This document shows, in pieces, positions 8,577 through 16,240 of a stretch of DNA of 64,000 bases. The stretch is taken from positions 62,001 through 126,000 of the forward strand of contig NZ_FXZM01000006.1 of the NCBI RefSeq assembly GCF_900169175.1, in the 5' to 3' direction. Below the pieces are notes generated by a model. The model was not told the DNA's origin, did no database searches, and worked only from the letters and a program-made list of their open reading frames with translations. Every line of letters begins with the position of its first letter. Within the stretch, counting starts at the first letter, position 1. Made by a program: the position numbers and the translations under genes. This DNA comes from Brevibacterium jeotgali (GTDB lineage Bacteria; Actinomycetota; Actinomycetes; Actinomycetales; Brevibacteriaceae).

Positions 8577-9602
8577 TCAGCGCAGGTCGTCCGCGACGCT
8601 GATGAGCACCTTTCCGGTGACTCCGTCTTCAACGGCATCGTGAGCGGATGCCGTGTCCTCGAGTGAGAACCATGTCAGTGGCAGCCCGGATTCCGCGCCC
8701 ACGGGAAGAGCGCCCGCTTCGAGAGCGGCAGTGATGTCTTCCGCAGCGGCGGCTAGTGCCTTCCGCCCGACGGTGTAGAGCAGCAGTCCCTGCCAGCGAA
8801 CGTTCTTCGCGAAGCTAGTCACGATCGGAGCGGTGAACTCGTCGCCGTTGTTGTTCGCGTAGTAGGCGATGCTGCCGTGGTTGGCGAGCACCTCTACATC
8901 GAGCGCGGCGTTCTGAGCGGGCGCGACCTCGACAATGTGGTCGACGCCGCTCGGGGCGACGGAATATACCTTGGCCGAGAGCTCGCCATGCGGGTACTGA
9001 AAAACGTGATGCGCGCCCGCTGCGCGGGCAAGTGCTGCTTTTTCGTCGTTGCTGACAGTGGCAATCACGGTCGCACCCGCCCATACCGCCAGTTGGATCG
9101 CGGCGTGCCCGACGGCTCCTGCTCCGCCCTGCACCAGCACCACACGTCCTTCGAGGGTTCCGGGTGCGAGTCGCGCCGGGCCGAATTCGTGCACGGTGAG
9201 CGCACGGTGGGCGGTCATCGCGGGAACGCCCAGGCTGGCGGCGACGTCGAACCCGATACCCTCGGGCAGACGGACGACACGGTTTGCGGGTACGACCGTG
9301 AACTCCTGCGCAGTCCCCGTCGGACGCTGGTTGGCGGCGAGGAAGAGCCATACGCGGTCGCCGATCTTCAGGTCCTCGACGTCCGAGCCAACACCATCGA
9401 TGACGCCGGCGCCATCCTGGTTCGGGACAACCTCTCCGAACTCGACAGGCTTTTCGCCCGCGCGGGCCTTCCAGTCCGTTGGGTTGACACCCGACACGGC
9501 GACACGGACTCGCACCTCATCCGGGCCGGGCGCGGCAGGCTCGCGGTCGGTGAGTCCGAGGACTGACGAGGGGCCGGATCGGGGATAGACGATGGCTCGC
9601 AT
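8577..9602 (-). CDS. NADPH:quinone oxidoreductase-like medium-chain dehydrogenase/reductase
   Basis: A 341-residue zinc-independent MDR protein. The N-terminal GroES-like domain carries VAVSGVNPTDWKAR and the GDRVWLF strand. The Rossmann fold follows with the nucleotide-binding sequence VQGGAGAVGHAAIQLA. No zinc-ligand Cys/His set is visible, as in the quinone reductase/zeta-crystallin group that reduces quinones or alpha,beta-unsaturated carbonyls with NADPH. The ATG at 9602 begins MRAIVYPRSGP, the normal start for the family. A near-match to a SigR/SigH promoter lies immediately upstream, which fits a role in electrophile or thiol stress; that is inference. Confidence 0.85.
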   Translation of the reverse strand: MRAIVYPRSGPSSVLGLTDREPAAPGPDEVRVRVAVSGVNPTDWKARAGEKPVEFGEVVPNQDGAGVIDGVGSDVEDLKIGDRVWLFLAANQRPTGTAQEFTVVPANRVVRLPEGIGFDVAASLGVPAMTAHRALTVHEFGPARLAPGTLEGRVVLVQGGAGAVGHAAIQLAVWAGATVIATVSNDEKAALARAAGAHHVFQYPHGELSAKVYSVAPSGVDHIVEVAPAQNAALDVEVLANHGSIAYYANNNGDEFTAPIVTSFAKNVRWQGLLLYTVGRKALAAAAEDITAALEAGALPVGAESGLPLTWFSLEDTASAHDAVEDGVTGKVLISVADDLR

Positions 9603-9928
9603 GATGTGTGCAAGGCAGGAGCGGCGGCGAATATTCCGGTAATGCCTCTCGCAGACCCGTCGCAGGCGGAATCGTGCGGTCGACTCTCGTCACGAGACGG
9701 CGCATCCGAGTGCCGTCTGAGGAACCCTGACCGGACACTCTTGCCCTCGACCCTGATGGGCGCGGCTTCGAACTGACCGGCGAACGACTGTTCGGCCAGC
9801 TCCTGGGAACACGCAGCACACACCTTGCCACTGGCACACCCCACACCCACACGCGTGTCGTGATCAGCGCACCAGGCGCAGTGCTTCGAGCAACCACATG
9901 GAGGGCACCTGGTCGGCTCCGGTTTCAT
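9603..9928 (-). other. Possible decayed Cys-rich reading frame between the quinone reductase and the response regulator
   Basis: An ATG at 9928 with GGAG five bases upstream opens MKPEPTRCPPCGCSKHCAWC, followed by a second Cys cluster GCASGKVCAAC. This looks like a small zinc-ribbon protein. The frame has no stop before running 235 bp into the same-strand quinone reductase gene, so an intact gene is unlikely. It may be a degraded remnant or chance. No other gene is visible in the 9603-10025 gap. Confidence 0.2.
9612..9637 (-). promoter_or_regulatory. Near-match SigR/SigH-type promoter of the quinone oxidoreductase gene
   Basis: On the minus strand GGAAT (9637-9633), exactly 18 bases and then CTT (9614-9612) match the GGAAT-N18-GTT oxidative-stress promoter with one mismatch. 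Transcription would start a few bases before the ATG, giving an almost leaderless mRNA. Confidence 0.35.
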
Positions 9929-10025
9929 CGCTGCTCCACCAGCGGCGTAGCCGGCACAGGGCTGCACGACGGAGGCACATCGGTTGCCGGGTGTCCCCAT
10001 CAGGCCGATGCGCACCGCCCGGCAC

Positions 10026-10679
10026 TCACCCTCCCGGCGTCACGAGTCCCGATTCGTACGCGAGGACCACGAGCTGCGCCCGATCCCGTGCCCCCAGCTT
10101 CGCGCGCATCCGGCTCACATACGTCCGGATCGTCTCCGGGCTGAGGAACAGCGTCGCTGCGATCTCCGCATTCGTGCACCCACGTCCCACTTCGGCGAGC
10201 ACCTCCGTCTCCCGCTCGCTCAGGCCAGCCACCATCTCCGGCCGGTGCGCGGACCGCGACGCCTGGCGGAAGAGGATCCTGGTGAGGGACGGGTCCGCGA
10301 TCGAATCGCCCGACGCCACGTCCCGAATGGCCTGCCGCAGCCCGGGACCGTCGACGTCCTTGAGCAGGTAGCCGCTGGCGCCGGCGCGCACGGCCGCGAG
10401 CACGTCCTCCTCCGCGTCGAAGGTCGTGAGCACGAGGACCCGCACGTCGCCGAGTTCCCGGTCTCGTGAGATCTGCTCCGTCGCCGCGATCCCGTCGACC
10501 AGGGGCATCCTCAGGTCCATGAGGACGACATCCGGACGGGCGCGTCGTACGACGGCGAGGCCTTCGAGACCGTCACCTGCCTCACCGACGATCTCAATGT
10601 CCCCGTCCCGCGCCGCGAGCAGTGCGAGACCGGCCCGCACGAGCTCCTGGTCGTCGACCAGCACGATCCGCACCGTCAT
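10026..10679 (-). CDS. NarL/LuxR-type response regulator
   Basis: A 217-residue DNA-binding response regulator. The receiver domain has the acidic pair DD near residues 9-10, the phospho-acceptor Asp55 in VVLMDLRMP, a Thr in LTTFD and a Lys in YLLKD. The C-terminal LuxR helix-turn-helix begins LSERETEVLAEV and contains TNAEIAATLFLSPETIRTYV. It is phosphorylated by a partner HisKA_3 kinase, and the adjacent kinase gene overlaps it by four bases (ATGA), so the pair is translationally coupled. The likely target is the divergent membrane-protein/multicopper-oxidase operon, whose promoter region carries two direct repeats. Confidence 0.93.
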   Translation of the reverse strand: MTVRIVLVDDQELVRAGLALLAARDGDIEIVGEAGDGLEGLAVVRRARPDVVLMDLRMPLVDGIAATEQISRDRELGDVRVLVLTTFDAEEDVLAAVRAGASGYLLKDVDGPGLRQAIRDVASGDSIADPSLTRILFRQASRSAHRPEMVAGLSERETEVLAEVGRGCTNAEIAATLFLSPETIRTYVSRMRAKLGARDRAQLVVLAYESGLVTPGG

Positions 10680-12091
10680 CGTTCGCCCTCGCTCCTGGCC
10701 TCCGGCTCAGTCCTGAAGTCACTTCTCGACTCAGTCACAGGCTCAGCCACACCCCCGATCGGGAATGCCGCATCGACGACGAAGATGCCTCGCTCCCCGT
10801 GGCCCCATGTCACCTCGCCGCCCAGCTCCGCAGCGCGCGCTCGCAGCCCCACGAGGCCGGTGCCTCCTCCCTCACTCCGACCGGCATCCCGGTTCAGATC
10901 GTTCCCGGTGGCCCCATCGTTGAGGACACGGAGCCGGAGGAAGGCGTCATCGCCCGTCACCCCGCCACCTCCTGCTTCCGAGGGCCCGGGACCGCTCGTG
11001 AGAGCGATGCCGATGTGGTCCGGATCGGAATGGCGCAGCGCGTTCGTGGTCGCCTCCTGCACGATGCGGAAGGCCGCGGCGGCCACCTCGGAGGGCAGCC
11101 GCGCGTGGTCCGACAGGACGTCGACGCTCAGCCCCGCACCGCGGATCCGTGCGGCTATCTCATCGATCCGGATGTCGGTGACCGTGCGCTCATCGGCCTC
11201 GAGGCCGGCGGCGGGTCTGTCATCGCCGACGGCGCCGTCACCGACGATCGAATCCGGAGCAGGCACCGCCTGCGGACCACCGGCACCGCCTGGGACCGGC
11301 ACCTCGGGCGCGGGAGCCTCGGCCCCGGATCCGGCGGTGGGCGAACCGATCGCACGCACGGCGCTCCGAAGCTGTCCCAATGCCTGGGCTGCAGCCTCGC
11401 GAAGGTGACCCGCGCTCTCCGCGGCGGGTTCGTCTGCGGGCAACCGCTCGGACACCGCATTCGCGTGCAGTGACACGATCGCCAGGGAATGACCCAGCTG
11501 GTCGTGGAGTTCCCGTGCGATCCGGGTCCGGTCCTCCTCCTGGACGCGGTCTGCCTCGGCGCGTGCGGCCTCGGCGGCCATCCGGGTGCTGTGCTCCTGG
11601 CTCCGCTGGAGCGCACGCCGGGTCCCGATGACCTCGGCGAGCGCGACTGCCAGAGAGACGAGCACGACGTTGCTCAGCAGTTCGTATCCCAGAACCACTT
11701 CGACGGGATCGCCGTCGCGGATCCGGAAGAACGACGCGACGACGAACAGTACGCCCACTGTGATCAGCGCAAACGTCCGGTGCCCCGCCAGCGTCGTCGC
11801 CGTGACGATGACCAGCAACGGGAGGACGACGCCGATGCTCGGCAGCCCCACGATGTAGTAGGTGCACACGGCGAGGACGGCGAAGACCAGTGCGGTGCGG
11901 GGGAAGCGGTCGCGCGACAGGGTGAGGACCCCGAAACCCGCAGCGAAGCCGGCGGCGACTGCGATGTACGCCCCGTCGCGCTCGGCCCTCCAGCCGGTGG
12001 TCTCACCGACGAGTGCGAGGAAGAGGACCGCGTTCGCGACGGCGACCGCGAACAGGGCCGCCAGCACTCGCCGCCTCATCGTGGTGTCCAT
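10676..12091 (-). CDS. Membrane sensor histidine kinase (HisKA_3/NarL group)
   Basis: About 471 residues. Five or so N-terminal membrane helices come first, then a coiled linker and the HisKA_3 dimerisation helix RTRIARELHDQLGHSLAIVS, where the first His is the phospho-acceptor. An Ala/Pro/Gly-rich insert separates this from the ATPase domain, which has IVQEATTNALRHS (N box) and GGGTGLVGLRARAAELGG (G box). It autophosphorylates and signals to the adjoining response regulator. The ATG at 12091 is preceded by TACGAT with six bases between, which suggests a leaderless transcript. The longer GTG start at 12145 would read through the direct repeats and is less likely. Confidence 0.88.
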   Translation of the reverse strand: MDTTMRRRVLAALFAVAVANAVLFLALVGETTGWRAERDGAYIAVAAGFAAGFGVLTLSRDRFPRTALVFAVLAVCTYYIVGLPSIGVVLPLLVIVTATTLAGHRTFALITVGVLFVVASFFRIRDGDPVEVVLGYELLSNVVLVSLAVALAEVIGTRRALQRSQEHSTRMAAEAARAEADRVQEEDRTRIARELHDQLGHSLAIVSLHANAVSERLPADEPAAESAGHLREAAAQALGQLRSAVRAIGSPTAGSGAEAPAPEVPVPGGAGGPQAVPAPDSIVGDGAVGDDRPAAGLEADERTVTDIRIDEIAARIRGAGLSVDVLSDHARLPSEVAAAAFRIVQEATTNALRHSDPDHIGIALTSGPGPSEAGGGGVTGDDAFLRLRVLNDGATGNDLNRDAGRSEGGGTGLVGLRARAAELGGEVTWGHGERGIFVVDAAFPIGGVAEPVTESRSDFRTEPEARSEGER

Positions 12092-12123
12092 ATCAGCATC
12101 GTAGGGACTCGCCGCGACGAATC

Positions 12124-12156
12124 GGTGTCGCTTCTGGGCGTACACGGGTGTCGCTT
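12124..12156. promoter_or_regulatory. Two GGTGTCGCTT direct repeats, probable response-regulator operator
   Basis: GGTGTCGCTT occurs at 12124-12133 and 12147-12156, a 23-bp spacing of about two helical turns, in the divergent region between the kinase and the membrane-protein operon. This is how NarL-type dimers often bind. TACCGT ends seven bases before the ATG of the 12202 gene and could be its -10. Confidence 0.4.
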
Positions 12157-12201
12157 GCGGAGGGGAGCGGAGGGGTCGGCCCGATTCCTACCGTCGAAGA
12201 C

Positions 12202-12708
12202 ATGAACAGCACTCCTGACCGACAGTGGTCCGCACCCGAATCCTTCGAGCCCTCCCGTTCCGGACACACGCCCCACCCCGGACGCACGCCGACGCAGCCC
12301 GCACCGTCCATGCCGGACATCCGGCTGGTCGCCGGCCTCGGATCCCTCACCCTCCTCTACCCCATCCTCAACATCGCCACCGACCTCCTGGGCGTTCAGG
12401 CCCTGGCGCGGCTGCCCCTGAACTCGTGGCTGTGGCTCGCGATCGCGCTGACGTGGATTCTGGTCGTCTCGCTGACGCGTGCAGCGCAGCCCTTGCTCAC
12501 GCTCGTCTTCACGGGCGTCGCAGGCGGACTGTTCACCGCAGTCCTCGTCATCGGCATCCAGCTCTTCACCCCCGGCGGTCCGGGACTTCTCACGGCGCCG
12601 ATCGCGATCGTGTCGATCGTCGCGATGAACGCGGTGGGCGGTACCGTGTGCGGACTCATCGCGTGGGGGCTGCAGTCCGCCACCGCGAAGCGGAGATCGA
12701 CACCGTGA
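12202..12708 (+). CDS. Small integral membrane protein, first gene of the multicopper oxidase operon
   Basis: 168 residues with a Pro-rich polar N-terminus of about 40 residues, then four hydrophobic helices: GLGSLTLLYPILNIATDLLG, NSWLWLAIALTWILVVSLT, a long central helix, and the C-terminal GTVCGLIAWGLQSAT. I do not recognise a named family. A decayed paralogue is fused to a panB remnant at 15546-15956. Its TGA overlaps the GTG of the oxidase gene (GTGA), so the two are translationally coupled, and it diverges from the two-component system. It may be a cell-envelope accessory to the oxidase or the sensed output of the system; neither is shown. Confidence 0.75.
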   Translation: MNSTPDRQWSAPESFEPSRSGHTPHPGRTPTQPAPSMPDIRLVAGLGSLTLLYPILNIATDLLGVQALARLPLNSWLWLAIALTWILVVSLTRAAQPLLTLVFTGVAGGLFTAVLVIGIQLFTPGGPGLLTAPIAIVSIVAMNAVGGTVCGLIAWGLQSATAKRRSTP

Positions 12709-14216
12709 CCAGTGCTCCCTCCAGGCGACAGCTGCTGATGCTGACCGGTCTGGCCGGCATGACGATCCCCCTGGGGCTGACGGCCTGCTCTCCCTCACAG
12801 GGAGAGTTCGCGCCGGTCGGGACCGTGCCGCTGCCCATCCCGCCGCTCGCCGAATCCGAGGTCGTCGACGGGGTGAGGACGTTCTCCCTCACGGCTCAGA
12901 CGGGCGAGAGCACTCTCATCGCCGGTCGGCCCGAGGTGAGCACGCCCACCGTGGGCTACAACGGTGCCTTCCTGGGGCCGACCGTGCGGATGGCGGACGG
13001 CGAGAGCGTGCGGGTCGCCGCGGAGAACCGCCTCGACGTCATGACGACGCTCCACTGGCACGGGATGCACCTTCCGGCGGAGATGGACGGCGGTCCCCAC
13101 ACGCCCATCGAGGCGAGGTCGACGCGCACCGTCGAGTGGGACGTCCACCAGCCGGCCGCGACCCTCTGGTACCACCCGCACCCGCATGGGGAAACGGAGG
13201 AGCAGGTGCTCAAGGGACTGACCGGGCTGGTCATCGTCGACGACGAGGCGAGCCGAGCGTCCGGTCTGCCCGACGAGTATGGGGTCGACGATGTGCCGCT
13301 CATCCTTCAGGATCGGTTTCTCGATGAGGACGGTGTGATCCACCGGGTCGAGGGCGACAACGCCCTGGGCACCGTAGGTCAGACGCTGCTGGCGAACGGA
13401 GTGTCGGGCACCGAGTTCTCCGTCAGTGCAGAACTCGTGCGGCTGCGGATCCTCAACGGCAGCGCCGCACGGTTCCTCGACCTGAGCTTCGCAGATGACC
13501 GCGCGTTCTCGCTGGTGGGCACCGATGGCGGGCTGCTGACCGAACCGGTCGAACTCACGCGCCTACCGCTGTCACCCGGCGAACGCGCCGAGATGCTGGT
13601 CCGGTTCGCGCCGAACGACCGGGTGGAGCTGCAGACGGAGGAGCCTGAGATCCCCGGTGCCGGGTTCGCAGCCTCCATGGGCGACCAGACAGCAGGAGTC
13701 TTCGTCGTGTTCCGGGCCGAGTCGAGTCTTGCCTCAGCCCGCGCATGGCAATTGCCTCCCGATGGTCGGAGACAGCTCCACGAGGAGGACGCCGTGCGCA
13801 GGCGGGAGTTCGAGCTGCGGATGCCGTTCCTCAACCGCCGCGAAATGGACATGGAGCGGATCGACGCGATCGTACGCGTGGGTGACACGGAGGTGTGGGA
13901 GGTGACGACGCCTGATGCGTTCCCTCACAACTTCCACGTCCACGACGTGCAGTTCCGCGTCCTCGACATCGATGGAGGGAAGCCGCCGGTGTGGCTGCGC
14001 GGGTGGAAGGACACCGTGCCGCTGCATTCTGGCCAGCACGTGCGGCTCATCATGCGGTTCGAGGACTACACGGACCCAGCGGTGCCCTACATGATGCATT
14101 GCCACCTGCTGCAGCACGAGGACTCCGGGATGATGGGCCAGTTCCTCGTCACGGAGGACGGTGCCGGCCCGGATCGGATTGCGCTCCCGGAGACCGGCGG
14201 GCACGGACACCACTGA
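12705..14216 (+). CDS. Multicopper oxidase, probable Tat-exported lipoprotein
   Basis: 503 residues with three cupredoxin domains. The N-terminus SRRQLLMLTG followed by LGLTACS combines a twin-arginine signal with a lipobox, so the folded enzyme is probably exported and anchored on the outer face of the membrane. All copper motifs are intact: HWHGMH, WYHPHPHG, HNFHVHD and MHCHLLQHEDSGMM. These provide the type 1 and trinuclear centres of CotA/CueO-like oxidases, which oxidise phenols, Cu(I) or other metals with reduction of O2 to water. The GTG at 12705 overlaps the upstream stop and has GGAG nine bases before it. A link to copper or envelope stress through the neighbouring two-component system is plausible but unproven. 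Confidence 0.93.
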   Translation: MTSAPSRRQLLMLTGLAGMTIPLGLTACSPSQGEFAPVGTVPLPIPPLAESEVVDGVRTFSLTAQTGESTLIAGRPEVSTPTVGYNGAFLGPTVRMADGESVRVAAENRLDVMTTLHWHGMHLPAEMDGGPHTPIEARSTRTVEWDVHQPAATLWYHPHPHGETEEQVLKGLTGLVIVDDEASRASGLPDEYGVDDVPLILQDRFLDEDGVIHRVEGDNALGTVGQTLLANGVSGTEFSVSAELVRLRILNGSAARFLDLSFADDRAFSLVGTDGGLLTEPVELTRLPLSPGERAEMLVRFAPNDRVELQTEEPEIPGAGFAASMGDQTAGVFVVFRAESSLASARAWQLPPDGRRQLHEEDAVRRREFELRMPFLNRREMDMERIDAIVRVGDTEVWEVTTPDAFPHNFHVHDVQFRVLDIDGGKPPVWLRGWKDTVPLHSGQHVRLIMRFEDYTDPAVPYMMHCHLLQHEDSGMMGQFLVTEDGAGPDRIALPETGGHGHH

Positions 14217-14231
14217 GGCGCCAGAGGCTAC

Positions 14232-14259
14232 TTGATACAGCGTTCAACTATTCTAGGGT
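14232..14259 (+). promoter_or_regulatory. Strong sigma-A-type promoter
   Basis: TTGATA (14232-14237), 16 bases, then TAGGGT (14254-14259). Both hexamers are close to the actinobacterial housekeeping consensus. It would drive the coiled-coil protein gene with a leader of about 35 nt. Confidence 0.65.
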
Positions 14260-14298
14260 AAACTTCCTCCGATAATCGCCGTGACCGAAGGAAGCCTC

Positions 14299-14940
14299 GT
14301 GGACGATCCCAAGATCATTCCGACAGTGAGCGGACCAGGCCGGACACCTCACACCCACGCCCAACCGACCCCTCGGAACCGTGGACATCGGCGCACGATC
14401 ATCATCGCTGCCTTGTCGCTCGTGGTCGGGGTGCTCGCCGTCGGCATCCCTGCGCTCATGATGAGCGCAGACCACACGGACGAGATCGCGGCCGCGAAGG
14501 ATTCCGCGGACTCACTCCGCGGCGACATCGCGAATCTTGAGGGGGAGAACGAAGAGCTCCAGGGCCTGGTCGACGAGCTTGACGATGGATGGGCCGAGCA
14601 CGAGGACGCCATGAAGGATCTCGACGATCGCGAAGCAGAGATCGACGAACGGGAAGAGGACGTCACCGCACGCGAGGACGCGGTGGCGAAGACCGAGGAA
14701 GAGGCCGAGGCGAACTCCTTCTCCGGCGGAACGCACCGGGTCGGCACTGACATCAAGGCCGGAACGTACCGGAACAGCGGAGGCGACACCTGCTATTGGG
14801 CGCGGCTCAGCGGAGGCGGCGGCGAACTCGGAGACATCATCGCCAATGACAACCCGGGCGGTCCCGCAACCGTGACCATCTCTGCATCGGATTGGGGCTT
14901 CGAGAGCACACGTTGCGGTGAGTGGTCCCTGGTCGACTGA
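14299..14940 (+). CDS. Single-pass membrane protein with coiled coil and C-terminal Cys-containing domain
   Basis: 213 residues: a short cytoplasmic part, one membrane helix (IIIAALSLVVGVLAVGIPAL), a highly acidic coiled coil of about 75 residues, and a C-terminal domain with VGTDIKAGTYRNSGGDTCYW and a final CGEWSL. That C-terminal module recurs on actinobacterial lipoproteins and secreted proteins; the two cysteines could form a disulfide outside the cell. The GTG at 14299 follows AGGA at a seven-base distance, and an in-frame GTG at 14281 lacks a ribosome site. Function is unknown. It has its own promoter and no obvious partner. Confidence 0.75.
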   Translation: MDDPKIIPTVSGPGRTPHTHAQPTPRNRGHRRTIIIAALSLVVGVLAVGIPALMMSADHTDEIAAAKDSADSLRGDIANLEGENEELQGLVDELDDGWAEHEDAMKDLDDREAEIDEREEDVTAREDAVAKTEEEAEANSFSGGTHRVGTDIKAGTYRNSGGDTCYWARLSGGGGELGDIIANDNPGGPATVTISASDWGFESTRCGEWSLVD

Positions 14941-15002
14941 CGTACGAACCGGATCACTCCTGGTGCACTGGCCTGTCTCTGCCTGTCCGAACAACGACAC
15001 GG

Positions 15003-15012
15003 ATCACACCTG
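15003..15012 (+). promoter_or_regulatory. ATCACACCTG motif of the panB-type promoter copy
   Basis: ATCACACCTG ends 57 bases before the pseudogene GTG. The same ten bases end 59 bases before intact panB (20386-20395), so the panB copy included its promoter region. A related GGATCACTCCTGG lies at 14951-14963. Confidence 0.35.
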
Positions 15013-15069
15013 CGGAGCGGGACTCCATACTGTGAGGCCACTCATGCGGCTCCTACGGGAGGACCATCG

Positions 15070-15545
15070 GTGACTGAGACGACTGCAGCCTACGGATCGG
15101 GCCATGCCCCTGGGCCTGCGCCGACGAAGCGGTTGCGCGTCCCGCCCCTGCGGGTGATGAAGGAACGCGGCGAGAATGTGTGCGATGCTCACCAGCCAGG
15201 ACATGTACACCGCGCAGATCGTCGACGAGGCGGGAATCCCGGTCCTGCTGGTCGGTGACTCCGCTTCCAACAACGTCTACGGGCATGACTCGTCGCTGCC
15301 CGTGACGGTCGACGAACCGCTGCCGCTCGTGCTCGCCGCCAGCCGCTCGGTGATTCGGTCCCTGGTGCTCGCCGACCTCCCGTTCGGCTCCTATCAATGG
15401 TCTCCGGAGCAGGCGTTCCGCACCGCAGCACGGTTGATGAAGGAGACGGGCGCGGATCGGCTTCACTCCGCAGTCGGAGCATCAGTTGGGCGGCTACCGC
15501 ATGCAGGGCCGAGAATCCGCAGCGGATGCCCTCCTGGAGGAGGCT
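15070..15545 (+). pseudogene. Decayed panB copy, 5' part of a chimeric pseudogene
   Basis: Translation in pieces matches the intact panB at 20455: VTETTAAYGSG at the start, then, after a one-base insertion near 15176-15182, YTAQIVDEAGIPVLLVGDSA through FRTAARLMKETG. An out-of-frame internal deletion of roughly 28 codons removes the central substrate-binding part, and the text resumes as HQLGGYRMQGRESAADALLE. At about 15545 the panB similarity stops and a decayed copy of the 12202 membrane gene begins. The ribosome site GGAGGACCATCG and the start codon are preserved. No functional ketopantoate hydroxymethyltransferase can be made from it. Confidence 0.9.
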
Positions 15546-15956
15546 CGCGGCCGGTCCGGGCACGCTCACCCTGCTCTATCCCACCCTCAACATCGCGATC
15601 AACCTACTGGGGCTGGAAGGTGCATCCCGGCTGCCCATGAACGCGTGGCTGTGGCTGGCTATCGGGACGGCCTGGATCCTCACCGGCTGGCTCACCCGGA
15701 CACCCCAGCCCCTCCGCACCCTCCTCTTCACGCCCCTCCGCACCCTCCTCTTCACGTGGATCGCGGGAGGCTCCGTAACCGCCGCCCTCGTCGTCATCCA
15801 GCTGTTCGGATCCGGGGCGCCGGGCTCGCGACCGCACCGTTCGCAATCGCGTCGATCCTCGCGATGCATGCAGCAGGCGGTGTGATCTGCGGACTCATCG
15901 CGTGGGGTCTGCAAGCGGCGACAGTGAGGACGGCAGGGACAGGCACCGCACGCTGA
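15546..15956 (+). pseudogene. Decayed copy of the 12202 membrane gene, 3' part of the chimera
   Basis: The frame reads AAGPGTLTLLYPTLNIAINL and MNAWLWLAIGTAWILTGWLT, matching the 12202 protein from about its residue 48. A perfect 24-bp tandem duplication (15709-15756) adds eight residues (LRTLLFTP). A frameshift near 15820 moves the match to another frame, which ends GGVICGLIAWGLQAATV before the stop at 15956. The first 45 or so codons of the parent are missing, replaced by the panB remnant. Confidence 0.85.
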
Positions 15957-16158
15957 TCTTCCGGTCCACTCGTCTCTTCCGCCCACTCGTCGACAGGTGC
16001 CCGCCCACAGTCAAGGAGTCATCCACGGACAAGGTGTCGCCGATCGAACGGATTCCACCGGCTGGCAACGGCGCGCACACCCATCACTGAGGACGACGCG
16101 GAGCCTTCCGCAGGGGAGCCACGACGCGACACCAGCAGTGTCGCATGGCATCCACCAG
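15957..16158. other. Intergenic stretch between the chimeric pseudogene and the amt promoter
   Basis: About 200 bp without a recognisable gene or strong motif on either strand. Confidence 0.5.
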
Positions 16159-16188
16159 TTGCACTGCACGTAAACCATCAGTTACTGT
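16159..16188 (+). promoter_or_regulatory. amt promoter with overlapping palindrome
   Basis: TTGCAC (16159-16164), 18 bases, then TACTGT (16183-16188) form a promoter. GTAAAC-CATCA-GTTAC (16170-16185) is an imperfect inverted repeat over the spacer and -10, well placed for repression or activation by a nitrogen regulator. It does not match the GlnR or AmtR consensus well. Confidence 0.45.
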
Positions 16189-16196
16189 CGGCTCAT

Positions 16197-16213
16197 GCCA
16201 GTAGACGACTGGC
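16197..16213. promoter_or_regulatory. 17-bp palindrome in the amt leader
   Basis: GCCAGT-AGACG-ACTGGC is a perfect 6-5-6 inverted repeat just downstream of the probable transcription start. It could be a second operator or a small leader hairpin. Confidence 0.4.
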
Positions 16214-16240
16214 TTACAGGTATGAGCGAAGGAGTGGATG

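Noticed and set aside
12225-12704. Longer upstream start for the multicopper oxidase (frame open from 12225)
   Set aside because: The extension lies in another frame over the 12202 membrane gene and is Arg/His/Pro-rich nonsense. The GTG at 12705 directly yields a Tat signal.
16170-16190. GlnR or AmtR box at the amt promoter
   Set aside because: The repeat arms do not match either consensus in base or spacing when read on both strands.
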